Of a stretch of 64,000 nt of DNA, positions 26,809 to 36,184 are shown one piece after another. The first letter of the stretch is position 1, and each line of letters starts with the position of its first letter. Under the pieces are notes generated by a model. It saw only the letters and a program-made list of their open reading frames with translations. It made no database searches and was not told where the DNA came from. The stretch is taken from NCBI RefSeq assembly GCF_014218705.1, contig NZ_JABBJF010000002.1, positions 124,001 through 188,000 on the forward strand. Reading direction: 5' to 3'. The position numbers and the translations under genes were made by a program. The stretch is from Kluyvera sichuanensis (lineage in GTDB: Bacteria > Pseudomonadota > Gammaproteobacteria > Enterobacterales > Enterobacteriaceae).

Positions 26809-28029
26809 ATGAGCCACGCTCAGGACATTTATGCAGGACTTGATAACCAGGAATTTGCCCACTGGAAAGCGGTAGCCCAGGAGGTTGCGGATCGCCTGTA
26901 CGCGACCTTACAGGAACGCGACCGGGCCAATAAGCACCCGTTTGAAGAGATTGACTGGCTGCGCCAGAGCGGCCTGCTGAAGCTGGCCGTGCCGAAATCA
27001 CTCGGCGGCGGCGGTGCCAATCTGGTGCAGGCGCTGGAAATTGGCCGCATCATTTCCGCCGCCGATGGCTCGCTGGGCCAGCTCATCACCTACCACTACT
27101 CCAACGGCGTGTGGAGCTACATTCTCGGCAACCGCGAGCAGTGGGAGTTTATCGCCCGCGGCGTCGCCAACGACGGCTGGTTCCAGTCAAGCATCAGTAA
27201 CCCGCGCGATCCGCGCCTGAAGCTGGAGTGGGACGGCAGCGACCTGTACGTCACCGGACGCCGTACCTTCGCGACCGGCGCGGCCGTCTCTCAGGTTATG
27301 ACCATCGCCGTCTGGGTGGAAGACCAACTGGTGCAGTATCAGGTCACCGCCGACCAGCCGGGCATCACTTTTAATGACGACTGGGATAACCTCGGGCAGC
27401 GTCTGACCGCCAGCGGCACGCTGGAGTTTAACCGCCTGCGCCTGCAGGAGAAGGACCGCCTGACCGGGCTGGAAGAGAAACCGGAAAGCGCACTGCTGCG
27501 CAACGCCCTGCGCAACCAGTTCAGCCAGCTGATTTTCGTTCATTTCTATCTCGGCATTGCCGAAGGGGCGCTGAAGCAGGCCGCCGTCTACTTCCGCGAC
27601 ACCGTGCGCCCGTGGCCTGAATCCGGCGTCGAAAGCGCGCTGGAAGACCCGTACCACCGCCTGAAAGCGGGTGAACTCGCGTCCGAACTGGCCGCCGGGA
27701 TTGCGCTGGCGGAAAAAACCGCTCAGGCCTTCCAGGATGCCTTCCACGCGGGCGACGACCTGACCGAAGCGCAATGGGGCGAACTGGCCCTGCTGACCGA
27801 CCAGGCCAAGGTCATTGCCAACAACGTGGCGCTGAAAATCAGCCATGAAATCTATGAACTGACCGGCGGGCGATCCACCAGCAACCAGTACGGGCTGGAC
27901 GTTTTCTGGCGCAACGTACGCACCCACACCCTGCACGACCCGGTGGCCTACCGCACCCGCGAAGTGGGCGATTATGTGTTAAGCGGCAAGCTGCCGACGC
28001 CGCGCGTTTACGCGCCGCCGAAGCGCTAA
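26809..28029 (+). CDS. Acyl-CoA-dehydrogenase-fold flavin monooxygenase, SfnB/DszC-like
   Basis: A 406-residue protein with the acyl-CoA dehydrogenase fold. The blocks LRQSGLLKLAVPKSLGGGGAN, SISNPRDPR, GRRTFATGA, DDWDNLGQRLTASGTLEFN and GGRSTSNQYGLDVFWRNVRTHTLHDP are those of SfnB and DszC, which are FMNH2-dependent oxygenases or desulfurisation enzymes rather than true fatty-acid dehydrogenases. Grouping with three LLM monooxygenases matches sulfur-source clusters in pseudomonads and rhodococci. It has a GGAGAG ribosome site and is followed 10 nt later by the acetyltransferase. Confidence 0.88.
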   Translation: MSHAQDIYAGLDNQEFAHWKAVAQEVADRLYATLQERDRANKHPFEEIDWLRQSGLLKLAVPKSLGGGGANLVQALEIGRIISAADGSLGQLITYHYSNGVWSYILGNREQWEFIARGVANDGWFQSSISNPRDPRLKLEWDGSDLYVTGRRTFATGAAVSQVMTIAVWVEDQLVQYQVTADQPGITFNDDWDNLGQRLTASGTLEFNRLRLQEKDRLTGLEEKPESALLRNALRNQFSQLIFVHFYLGIAEGALKQAAVYFRDTVRPWPESGVESALEDPYHRLKAGELASELAAGIALAEKTAQAFQDAFHAGDDLTEAQWGELALLTDQAKVIANNVALKISHEIYELTGGRSTSNQYGLDVFWRNVRTHTLHDPVAYRTREVGDYVLSGKLPTPRVYAPPKR

Positions 28030-28039
28030 GGACATGACC

Positions 28040-29248
28040 ATGCCGGAGATTCGGATTATCGACGACCCCGCGAACCTGCTCGCCGCTGCCGCCGTGTTTC
28101 GTCAGGCGATGTTTGGCCTGCCGGGTGGCGTTACGCCGGTTAGCGAGTGGGCTGAGCGCTACGTGGTGCCGGGAAGGGTCTACGGCGCCTGGCTCGACGG
28201 GCAACTGGTGGGCACCAGCAACAGCTTCCCCGGCGAACTGACTCTGCCGGGAGGCCAGCGCGTGCCTCACGCCGCCGTCACCCACGTCGGCGTGTTACCA
28301 CACGTTAGCCGACGTGGCGTACTGCGAGCGCTGTTTGCCCGCCAACTGGCGGATCTCCACCAGCAGGGCGTTGCCGTGGCCTCGCTGCGCGCTTCGCAGG
28401 GAACCCTCTACCGTCGCTTTGGTTACGGTGTCGCCACGGCGGCGCAGGATCTGCGCATTGATAAGCGAGAACTTCCCGCGCTACCAGCGGCAGACGGCGG
28501 CATCCGATTGCTTGTCGCCGCCGACAGCTGGGCGGTATTGCAGGATATCGAGGCACGTTTCCCGCTCGTCCGCGCCGGTTCGCTCAGCCGCTGGCCGCAG
28601 TGGTGGGCGTTGCAGCAGCACCGGCTGGCGCACAGCAACCTGAACCACTATGTGGCCGTCGTGCTGCGTCACGGCGAGCCGCAGGGTTTTGTCCGCTATC
28701 ACGCCAGGGCTGAGGAAAACTGGCTTTACAGCACCGAGCGCACGCTGGTGGTGGACGATCTGCACGCCGCCGACCCGCAGCTGGAGGCGCAGCTACTGGG
28801 CTTTTTGCTACAGCTCGATATCGCCCGCTACGTCGAGCTGCCGCATCGCCCGGTGGATGATGCCCTGCCGCTGCTGCTGGACAACCCGCGGGCGGTACAG
28901 CAGCACGCCCTGGTTGATGAGAGCTGGCTACGAGTGATTGACCTTGAGCAAACGCTCAATGCCCGGCGCTATGGCGACGGCGACGCGGTCACGCTGGCGA
29001 TTGACGATCCGTGGCTGCCTGCCAACCACGGCGTCTGGCGGCTGACCCCAGACGGCGTACAGCGCAGCGCCAGCCAACCCGATCTATCGCTCAGTATCGA
29101 TAGCCTGGCAATGCTGCTGCTCGGCGAGTACACCCCGTGGCAGCTTGCCGCCGCCCGGCGTATCAACCTTCACCATTCTCAGGCTGCAGCACGCTTAGCA
29201 CGTCTGCTGGCCTGTCATGAACATCCCTGGTCGGGGATCTTCTTCTAA
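28040..29248 (+). CDS. Eis-like GNAT N-acetyltransferase
   Basis: A 402-residue protein: N-terminal GNAT domain with the acetyl-CoA loop (VGVLPHVSRRGVLRALF) and the LRASQGTLYRRFGYG segment, a second GNAT-like part, and a C-terminal SCP2-like region, ending in WSGIFF. This is the layout of Eis-family enzymes, in which the terminal carboxylate acts in catalysis. In this operon it may N-acetylate the imported substrate before oxidative C-S cleavage, as SnaB and YxeL do in Bacillus; that role is inference. The ATG at 28040 is preferred because AAGGA is 7 nt upstream; 28034 is too close to it. Confidence 0.85.
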   Translation: MPEIRIIDDPANLLAAAAVFRQAMFGLPGGVTPVSEWAERYVVPGRVYGAWLDGQLVGTSNSFPGELTLPGGQRVPHAAVTHVGVLPHVSRRGVLRALFARQLADLHQQGVAVASLRASQGTLYRRFGYGVATAAQDLRIDKRELPALPAADGGIRLLVAADSWAVLQDIEARFPLVRAGSLSRWPQWWALQQHRLAHSNLNHYVAVVLRHGEPQGFVRYHARAEENWLYSTERTLVVDDLHAADPQLEAQLLGFLLQLDIARYVELPHRPVDDALPLLLDNPRAVQQHALVDESWLRVIDLEQTLNARRYGDGDAVTLAIDDPWLPANHGVWRLTPDGVQRSASQPDLSLSIDSLAMLLLGEYTPWQLAAARRINLHHSQAAARLARLLACHEHPWSGIFF

Positions 29249-29266
29249 TTTTTCTGGAGATTTTTT

Positions 29267-31021
29267 ATGCACAGCATTCGTTGGCCTCTGATGGGCCACA
29301 CGCTTTCCGTCGCCCTGTTACTGGGCACAGCGGCCCCGGCCTTGGCCGATGAGGCAGCCCCCCAACCCGGCGGCACGCTGAAGATAGCCTCGCTACAGCC
29401 GGATCTGGACGCTTTTGATCCGCTGACTGGCTATTCGGTCGACTCCTGGGAGATCCTGCGGGCGGTCACCCGTCAACTGGTCACCTACCCTGGTTCGCCG
29501 AAAAGCCTGAAGGATGACACCACGCTGGTGGGCGATCTGGCAAAATCGTGGGACGTTAGCGCCGACGGTAAAACCTACACCTTCCATCTGCGCGACGGCA
29601 TTCACTACGCCGGGCCGACCACTCGCCCGATTGTGGCTAAAGATTTTGTCTACGCCATCAAACGCTTCTGCGACCCGAACAAACAGGTGGCGGCGGTGAA
29701 CTACTTTAACCTCGCCTTCTCCGGCTTTGCCGACTACTGCAAAGATTTCAGCAAAGTTGCCCCCGGCGATCTGGCGGCCAGCAAAGCGTATATCGACAGC
29801 CACGATATTGCTGGCGTCAGCGCGCCGGATGATAAAACGCTGGTGCTGCGCTCCGACAGCAAGAACTACGATTTCCTCAACATTCTGTCGATGAACTTTG
29901 TCACGCCGCTGCCGGAAGAGGTCGCCTCGCGCTATTTCCCGGACTCGCAGGAGTTTCGCAAAAACTTCCCGTCCAGCGGGCCGTATGAGGTTGCAAGCTA
30001 CGCCAGCGGGCAGAAGCTGGTGCTGAAAAAAGTCGCGAACTATAACCATGCGGAAGACCCGGCGCGTAAAGCCTGGGTAGACGCCATTGAAGTCAGCTTT
30101 ACCGGCAATAACGAAGATAGCGTGATCCAGCGTATTCAAGCGGGCGACGCCGATTTATCGCTGTACCTCGACGTGCCGCCGCAGGCCGCCGTGCGCCAGT
30201 ATCTGGTGCAAAAAAGCCCGAACCTGCACGCCGCCAACAGCGGTGCGGCAAACTTTATCGCCATCAACGCCCAGCCGCAGGCTAAAAGCGCCGGGGCCAC
30301 GGCGCTGCGCAATCTGAAAGTCCGTCAGGCGCTGGCCTATGCGGTGAATAAAGCGCACCTGGTTCAGGCGCAGGGTGGGAAAATTGCCGCTCTGCCGCTG
30401 GGGCAAATCATCACCAGCACCCTGCTCGGCCACCAGACCTTTGATCCGTACGCCACGCCGGACAGCAAAGGCGACCCTGAGAAAGCCAAAGCGTTACTTA
30501 AGGAAGCGGGGCTTAACGACGGGCTGGCGCTGGATCTGGTCTACCGCGCCAACAATCAGTTCAGCACCCTGGCGGTGATCCTCAAAGAAGATCTGGCCCG
30601 CGCCGGTATTCGCCTGAACCTGATCCCGGTGCCGCCGCCGCAGTTTATGGCTTACCTGCAAAGCCCGGAAAACCGTTGGGATCTGGCGCTTGGACAGACC
30701 TCTCCTGACTGGCAAGGCCCGGCAACCCGCATGCTGCTCGGCGGCTGGCTGAACTCGGATGCCTCACCGTGCGGGCGCGGCAACGTTTACGCCATCTGCT
30801 ACAGCAACGACAAGCTGAATCAGCTGGCCAAACAGGCCTATGGCTCCGATAACCCGGGCCCTATCTGGCAGCAGGCCGACCAGCTGGTCTCCGCCGACCT
30901 GCCGTGGATCCCGCTGTTTGAGAAGCGCCGTATTGCGGTGACCTCTGACCGGGTGACCCACTGGACGTGGTCGTCGCTGGCCACCCAGGCCGATATCACC
31001 AATATTGCGCTGAAGCCGTAA
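29267..31021 (+). CDS. Family 5 ABC substrate-binding protein, importer B
   Basis: A 584-residue periplasmic binding protein of the oligopeptide/nickel family with an ordinary Sec signal peptide (cleavage near ALA-DE at about 27), unlike the Tat-type signal of importer A. Recognisable blocks are PGGTLKIASLQPDLDAFDPLTGYS, AKDFVYAIKRFCDP, SGPYEVASYASGQKLVLKK and RNLKVRQALAYAVNKAHLV. It heads the second importer in the same operon, 18 nt after the acetyltransferase gene. Two cysteines near the C-terminus (SPCGRGNVYAICYSN) could form a disulfide. Confidence 0.88.
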   Translation: MHSIRWPLMGHTLSVALLLGTAAPALADEAAPQPGGTLKIASLQPDLDAFDPLTGYSVDSWEILRAVTRQLVTYPGSPKSLKDDTTLVGDLAKSWDVSADGKTYTFHLRDGIHYAGPTTRPIVAKDFVYAIKRFCDPNKQVAAVNYFNLAFSGFADYCKDFSKVAPGDLAASKAYIDSHDIAGVSAPDDKTLVLRSDSKNYDFLNILSMNFVTPLPEEVASRYFPDSQEFRKNFPSSGPYEVASYASGQKLVLKKVANYNHAEDPARKAWVDAIEVSFTGNNEDSVIQRIQAGDADLSLYLDVPPQAAVRQYLVQKSPNLHAANSGAANFIAINAQPQAKSAGATALRNLKVRQALAYAVNKAHLVQAQGGKIAALPLGQIITSTLLGHQTFDPYATPDSKGDPEKAKALLKEAGLNDGLALDLVYRANNQFSTLAVILKEDLARAGIRLNLIPVPPPQFMAYLQSPENRWDLALGQTSPDWQGPATRMLLGGWLNSDASPCGRGNVYAICYSNDKLNQLAKQAYGSDNPGPIWQQADQLVSADLPWIPLFEKRRIAVTSDRVTHWTWSSLATQADITNIALKP

Positions 31022-31031
31022 CGGAGACGTG

Positions 31032-32672
31032 ATGCCACTACTCAATGTACGCGACTTAACGATTGGCCTTGACTCGCACACCGCGCTGGTCAGGGAAGTC
31101 GGTTTTCACGTTGAGCCAGGGGAAACCCTGGCTGTGGTCGGCGAATCAGGCTCAGGGAAGAGCCTGAGCCTGCTGGCGGTGCTGGGGCTGTTACCGTCAG
31201 AGATGCGCGTGCAGGGAGAAATTGTCTTTGATGACCTGCCGCTGCACACCTTCACGGCAAACCAGAAACGCCAGCTGCGCGGGGCGCAAATCGGCTACGT
31301 ATCGCAGGATCCGCTCAGCAATTTGCACCCGCTCAAAAGCGTGGGCCGGCAAGTTGAAGAGGCTATCCTCGCCCACCAGCGGATGCGCCGTCGGGCGCTG
31401 CGGGCGCGGGTCGTCGCGCTGCTCGATGAGGTGGGCATTCGCGATGCCGCTCGCCGCTACCATGACCGTCCGGCGGCGTTCTCCGGCGGGCAACGCCAGC
31501 GGGTGATGATCGCTATCGCCATTGCGCTCAACCCGAAGCTGATTATCGCCGATGAACCCACCACGGCGCTGGACGCCACCGTGCAGGCGTCAATTCTTCG
31601 CCTGCTCAAGCGCCTTCAACAGCAGCACAGCTGCGCGCTGGTCTTTATCAGTCACAACCTGCGGGTGGTGGCGGATATTGCTGACCGCATTGTGGTGATG
31701 CAGCAGGGCAGGATTGTTGAGCAAGGTACAACGTCGGCGCTGTTTAGCGCACCGGCGCATGAATACACCCGTTCGCTGCTGCAGGCGGGCTGGCATCCCC
31801 GTTCCTCTTCGCCGGTTGGCGGCGGTGAAGAGAAGCCATTGCTTGAAGTTCATCAGGCTTCGCGGCGTTTTGCCAAAGCGTCGCGATGGTGGTCGCGTGC
31901 GCCCACCGCTCCGGTGCTGGATGACGTCAGCTTCACGCTGCATGAGGGGGAGATCCTCGGGCTGGTGGGCGAGTCGGGGTCCGGTAAAACCACGCTGGGA
32001 CGGATTGTGGTCGGGCTCGATCGCGCCGACAGTGGGCACCTTACCTTCGCCGGTCAGCCCTGGCGGACGCCGGGCAGCCATCATCCGGCTCGCCATGCGG
32101 TGCAGATGGTATTTCAGGATCCGTACAGCAGCCTTAACCCCCGTCGGCGCATCGACGATACGCTGGCGCAGCCGCTCCAGCTGACCGCCCTGCGCGAACA
32201 GGGCCAACCGCTGTCGCCCACGGCGCTGCGAACGGCGGTGGCTGAACTGCTGGAGCAGGTTGAACTACCGGCGTCTCTGGCCTCCCGCTATCCGTCGCAG
32301 CTTTCCGGCGGGCAGCGGCAGCGCGTGGTCATCGCCAGAGCGCTGGCCATGAAGCCCCGGCTTATCGTGGCCGACGAAGCGGTATCGGCGCTGGATATCA
32401 CCACCCAGCACCGCATCATCACGCTGTTTAGCCGTCTGCGCGAGCGCTACGGTCTCTCCATTCTGTTTATCTCCCACGACCTCGACGCCGTGGCGGCGCT
32501 CTGCGACCGCGTGCTGGTGCTGCAGTCCGGGAGGATTATCGAACAGGGCCGCACTGAACAGATATTCCAGCAGCCGCAACAGCCGTGGACGCGCCAGTTG
32601 CTGGCGGCCATTCCGGGCCGTGCCTGGCTTGAAACGGAGGAGTTACGCTATGACGCAGCCATTGCTCTTTGA
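31032..32672 (+). CDS. Dual ABC ATPase (DppD-DppF fusion type), importer B
   Basis: A 546-residue tandem ABC ATPase. Domain 1: [34 protein letters not shown]; domain 2: [45 protein letters not shown]. It is a paralogue of the ATPase at 22557 but well diverged. The ATG at 31032 follows CGGAGA; a GTG one codon before is possible. Its 3' end overlaps the next permease by 23 nt. Note that domain 2 has DEA instead of DEP after Walker B, which is tolerated in this family. Confidence 0.91.
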   Translation: MPLLNVRDLTIGLDSHTALVREVGFHVEPGETLAVVGESGSGKSLSLLAVLGLLPSEMRVQGEIVFDDLPLHTFTANQKRQLRGAQIGYVSQDPLSNLHPLKSVGRQVEEAILAHQRMRRRALRARVVALLDEVGIRDAARRYHDRPAAFSGGQRQRVMIAIAIALNPKLIIADEPTTALDATVQASILRLLKRLQQQHSCALVFISHNLRVVADIADRIVVMQQGRIVEQGTTSALFSAPAHEYTRSLLQAGWHPRSSSPVGGGEEKPLLEVHQASRRFAKASRWWSRAPTAPVLDDVSFTLHEGEILGLVGESGSGKTTLGRIVVGLDRADSGHLTFAGQPWRTPGSHHPARHAVQMVFQDPYSSLNPRRRIDDTLAQPLQLTALREQGQPLSPTALRTAVAELLEQVELPASLASRYPSQLSGGQRQRVVIARALAMKPRLIVADEAVSALDITTQHRIITLFSRLRERYGLSILFISHDLDAVAALCDRVLVLQSGRIIEQGRTEQIFQQPQQPWTRQLLAAIPGRAWLETEELRYDAAIAL

Positions 32673-33585
32673 TTCGCCAGCGCAGTCAGCCCCTGCGCTA
32701 TGGCGACGGTTGTGGCGCGAGCCCAGCGCCCGCTGGGGGCTGATTATCGTAGCACTGATGGTGCTGGCGGCGCTGGTGGCTCCGCTGGTCGCCGTCTGGC
32801 TGGGCCACGGTGAGACCGAGCAGTTTCGCGATAGCGCGCTGTCGGATATGGGGATCCCCATTGGCCCCACCGCCGCCTTTCCGCTGGGCGCGGACGATAA
32901 TGGCCGAGATGTGCTGGTGCGCACCCTTTATGGCGCCCGCGTGTCGCTGTTTATCGCCGTGCCCGCCACCACGCTCGCCATGATAATTGGCCTGTTTGTC
33001 GGGCTGGTGGGCGGCTATCGCGGCGGCAGAACCGATGCGATCTGCCAGCAGTTGATAAATCTGGTGCTCTCCTTCCCGTTTGTGGTGACGGCGTTAAGCC
33101 TGCTGGCGCTCAATCAGGGCGGCGAGAGCGGGCCGCGCGTCGACCCGGTGTGGGTGGTTATTTTTGTGATTACCTTCTTCTCCTGGGGCTACTTCGCGAG
33201 GCTCAGCCGTGGGCTGGTACTGGATCTGCGCCAGCAGGAGTTTGTCTCTGCCGCCGCGCTGATGGGGGTGTCGCCGTGGCGCATTTTATGGCGCGATATT
33301 GTCCCCGGCGTGCTGCCCACGATGGGGATCTACTGGGCGATTCAGCTACCGACCAACATTATCGCCGAAGCGACCCTCTCCTTTTTGGGCGTGGGTATCC
33401 CGGCCCCTGCCGCCAGCCTTGGCAACATGATTGCCGACGTGCAGCGTTCGGCCATGTACCAGGTGCAGCCCTGGTTTTTAGCCGCTCCGGCACTGGCGCT
33501 GTTCCTGACGGTGCTGGGTTTTAACTGCCTGAGCAGCGGCCTGCGTAACGTCCTCGACCCTCATCTGGAGCGCCGATCGTCATGA
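32650..33585 (+). CDS. DppC-like ABC permease, importer B
   Basis: A 311-residue permease of the DppC class with an N-terminal helix near 25-48, the SDMGIPIGPTAAFPLGADDNGRDVLVR periplasmic segment (in two parts), and C-terminal helices with LSFLGVGIPAPAASLGNMI. The start at 32650 has GGAGGAG in front; the longer frame from 32620 lies wholly inside the ATPase gene. In importer B the order is ATPase, DppC-like, DppB-like, the reverse of importer A, so the two modules are not a simple duplication. Confidence 0.9.
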   Translation: MTQPLLFDSPAQSAPALWRRLWREPSARWGLIIVALMVLAALVAPLVAVWLGHGETEQFRDSALSDMGIPIGPTAAFPLGADDNGRDVLVRTLYGARVSLFIAVPATTLAMIIGLFVGLVGGYRGGRTDAICQQLINLVLSFPFVVTALSLLALNQGGESGPRVDPVWVVIFVITFFSWGYFARLSRGLVLDLRQQEFVSAAALMGVSPWRILWRDIVPGVLPTMGIYWAIQLPTNIIAEATLSFLGVGIPAPAASLGNMIADVQRSAMYQVQPWFLAAPALALFLTVLGFNCLSSGLRNVLDPHLERRSS

Positions 33586-34577
33586 CCCTCTTTTCACTCA
33601 TTAAAGCCCTGTTGCGCACCGGCTTGACGCTACTGCTGGTGCTGATTGTGGCCTTTGTGCTGACCCGCATCGCCTACCAGGATCCGGCAGTCATGCTGGC
33701 ACCGCGCAATGCGACGCCGGAGGCCATTGAAGCCATTGCCCGCGCGCTGCACCTGAACGATCCCTGGTATCAGCAGTTGCGCTACTTCCTGCTACGCGGC
33801 CCGGATATTCAGGGGGCGCCAGTGGGGATGCTGCACTGGCCCCCCGCGCTCGGCTATTCGTTCCGCTTTCAGACGCCGGTCACGCAGCTGATTCTGGAAA
33901 AAGTGCCCATCACGCTGTCGTTAGCGCTGGGGGCGCTGGTCATCTGGACGGCGGTTTCGCTGCTGACGGGGGTGCTGGCGGCGCGCTACCGGGATCGGTT
34001 TATCGACCGGCTGCTGGCGCTCTTCGCTTACCTCGCGCTGTCGCTGCCGACGTTTCTCAGCGGGATGCTGATTATCTTCTTTCTGTTCTATCAGCTCTCG
34101 TTGCACAACATTGGCTGGTTTCCGGCGGGAGGATACGTGGCGTTTCACGATGACCCGTGGCAGTGGGCGCGCCATCTGATCCTGCCGTGGCTCACGCTGG
34201 CGCTGGCGGAGATCGGCATTTTTCAGCGGGTGCTACGCAGCAGCATGCTTGATGTGCTGCATCGGGACTATATCCGCACCGCGCGGGCAAAAGGCGTGCG
34301 CGAGTGGCGCGTCTATTTTGACCATGCGCTAAAACCAGCGCTTAGCCCGGTGCTGATGCTCACCGGGCTGGAGCTGGCGGCCATTATGGGCGGTGCGATT
34401 GTCACCGAGAAGATGTTTGGCCTCGACGGCGTCGGGCGACTGGCCATCGATGCAGCGCTGGACGGCGACTTCCCGGTGGTGATCGGCACCACCATTTTCG
34501 CCGCCTGCGTGTTTATCGTCTGTAATTTACTGACCGACCTTATCCACGCCACGTTCTTGCGAAGTCATTCTCACTAA
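33582..34577 (+). CDS. DppB-like ABC permease, importer B
   Basis: A 331-residue membrane permease, last gene of the operon, starting with an ATGA overlap on the preceding permease. It has the N-terminal helix plus a long periplasmic segment (LHLNDPWYQQLRYFLLRGPD) and the coupling loop RDYIRTARAKGVREWRVYFDHALKPALSPV. It completes importer B. An imperfect hairpin follows at 34580-34612. Confidence 0.9.
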   Translation: MTLFSLIKALLRTGLTLLLVLIVAFVLTRIAYQDPAVMLAPRNATPEAIEAIARALHLNDPWYQQLRYFLLRGPDIQGAPVGMLHWPPALGYSFRFQTPVTQLILEKVPITLSLALGALVIWTAVSLLTGVLAARYRDRFIDRLLALFAYLALSLPTFLSGMLIIFFLFYQLSLHNIGWFPAGGYVAFHDDPWQWARHLILPWLTLALAEIGIFQRVLRSSMLDVLHRDYIRTARAKGVREWRVYFDHALKPALSPVLMLTGLELAAIMGGAIVTEKMFGLDGVGRLAIDAALDGDFPVVIGTTIFAACVFIVCNLLTDLIHATFLRSHSH

Positions 34578-34579
34578 CA

Positions 34580-34612
34580 CGAAGCGGGGTGAGCCTCAGC
34601 GCTCCCCTCGCT
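34580..34612. terminator. Possible bidirectional hairpin between convergent genes
   Basis: An imperfect stem (GAAGCGGGGTGAGC against GCGCTCCCCTCGCTT) lies between the end of importer B and the convergent methyltransferase, overlapping the stop codon of the latter. There is no clear U tract, so it is a weak candidate. Confidence 0.35.
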
Positions 34613-35207
34613 TTGCCAGCCACACGGTATGCCCGCCGCACTCGGGGTCTTCTATTTTCATCTCCAGCACCGCAAAACCGTGTTCCGCTAGCAGCGACCG
34701 ATACTCGTCGGGGGCCAGACTCGCGTGGAACAACGGTTCCCCTTCAAATTCCCCCATGGCGATACCGTGGCCAGTACCGCTGGTGAACATCAAGGCGCTG
34801 CCTGGATGGCTATGACGGGCAAAAACGGAAAACATGCGGCGCTGGTCATCCTGGGTGAGGTGGAAAAAGCTGTCCCAGGCAATCAGGCCGTCGAAGGTTT
34901 CAGCAAGATTTAGCGTCCGCATATCGTGGTGCAGCCAGCGCTGTTCGGGAAAACGCGCACGGGCGCGGGTTAGCATCGCCGGAGCGCCATCTACCCCGGT
35001 CAATGCGCAGCCCTGCTGGATAAAATAGTCGGCAATCGGCTGACCGTTGCCGCAGCCAAGATCGAGCATTTTCCCGGTCATTCCCATCGCCGCCAGCAGC
35101 TTATCCAACCAGCGTTGTTCAAATAGCGTTCGTGAGCGTTGTTGGTAAAACGCTTCGGCGTGACGCTGATACAGGTCGAGAATAGTACGCGCGGCGGGAT
35201 GGTCCAT
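34596..35207 (-). CDS. Class I SAM-dependent methyltransferase
   Basis: A protein of about 203 residues with the class I motif I LDLGCGNGQPIADYFIQQG, the acidic end of strand 2 (LTGVDGAPAM), and IAWDSFFHLTQDDQRRMF in the motif-IV region. It resembles the small stand-alone YqeM/UbiE-like methyltransferases of unknown substrate. The ATG at 35207 has GAGG 6 nt upstream; longer in-frame starts at 35219 and 35246 lack a ribosome site. It points towards the sulfur operon and is separated from the SDR gene by a divergent intergenic space. Confidence 0.85.
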   Translation of the reverse strand: MDHPAARTILDLYQRHAEAFYQQRSRTLFEQRWLDKLLAAMGMTGKMLDLGCGNGQPIADYFIQQGCALTGVDGAPAMLTRARARFPEQRWLHHDMRTLNLAETFDGLIAWDSFFHLTQDDQRRMFSVFARHSHPGSALMFTSGTGHGIAMGEFEGEPLFHASLAPDEYRSLLAEHGFAVLEMKIEDPECGGHTVWLAKRGER

Positions 35208-35365
35208 CTTGGGCCTCATGGTGGCGGAATGACGTGCTGAATTCACAGATTAGCCCATCTCATAGGCAAAAGTCCCCGTCTGGTTTTCATTCGTGCATTC
35301 CCTTTCTCCACCGCGCCTCCAACAATGGCAGAGCATCTGTACACAACGAAAACGTGGAGAACACC

Positions 35366-36181
35366 ATGATTGAACAGCACGCTTCCCAGGACTGGCTCGA
35401 CCTCAGCGGCAAGGTTTTTGCCGTCACCGGCGCGGCAAGCGGCATCGGCGAAGCCATTGCCACCGCGCTGGCACAACAGGGCGCCAACGTCGCGCTGCTC
35501 GACAGCAACCCGCAGCGTTGCGATGCCGTGCGGCAGAAACTTGAACATCTGCCAGGAAAACGCGTGGCGGTGGCCTGCGACGTTAGCCGCGAAGAGCAGG
35601 TTAAAGAAGCCGCGCTGAGCGTGCGTTCGCTGCTCGGCCCGTGCGATGGCTTAGTCAACGCGGCAGGAATTTTGCGCCCGGCAGGGCTGGCGGAGATAAG
35701 CCTTGAGCAGTGGCAAGCCCAGCTCAACGTCAACCTGACCGGCTATCTGCTGTGCGCCCGCGAATTCGCCCACGATATGCGGGCGGCAAAGCGCGGCAGC
35801 ATGGTGCATATTGGTTCCATTTCCGGGCGCATTCCGCAGCCGTGGAGCGGCGCGTATAGCCCTGGTAAAGCCGCCGTAGGTCTGCTGTCACAGCAGATTG
35901 CCGTGGAGTGGGGTCAGGACGGAATTCGCAGTAACCTGGTGGCGCCGGGAATGATCGAAACCGCGCTGACGGCTGAGTATTACGCGCAGCCGGGGGTACG
36001 TGAAAGCCGCGAGGCGTTTACCGCCAGCCAGCGAATCGGCAAACCGGAAGATATCGCCAACGCGGTGCTGTTCCTGCTGAGTGACAAATCGAGCTATATC
36101 AACGGGGCAGAAATTGGCGTCGACGGCGGCCTGCCGACCATGCTGATGGGCAAACTGCCGCGTCCGGGCTTTACCCGCTAA
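35366..36181 (+). CDS. Short-chain dehydrogenase/reductase (SDR)
   Basis: A 271-residue classical SDR: TGAASGIGEAIATAL for NAD(P) binding near residue 21, CDVSREEQV, NAAGILRPAG, the catalytic Ser in HIGSISGRIP and the YSPGK (YxxxK) pair, with an IETALT substrate loop. D at the end of strand 2 (LLDSNPQ) favours NAD(H). The ATG at 35366 has GTGGAGA in front; the longer open frame from 35234 is non-coding. It is convergent with the adjacent AraC gene (4 nt apart) and opens a group of oxidoreductases, suggesting a role in the same catabolic pathway. Confidence 0.88.
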   Translation: MIEQHASQDWLDLSGKVFAVTGAASGIGEAIATALAQQGANVALLDSNPQRCDAVRQKLEHLPGKRVAVACDVSREEQVKEAALSVRSLLGPCDGLVNAAGILRPAGLAEISLEQWQAQLNVNLTGYLLCAREFAHDMRAAKRGSMVHIGSISGRIPQPWSGAYSPGKAAVGLLSQQIAVEWGQDGIRSNLVAPGMIETALTAEYYAQPGVRESREAFTASQRIGKPEDIANAVLFLLSDKSSYINGAEIGVDGGLPTMLMGKLPRPGFTR

Positions 36182-36184
36182 ACG

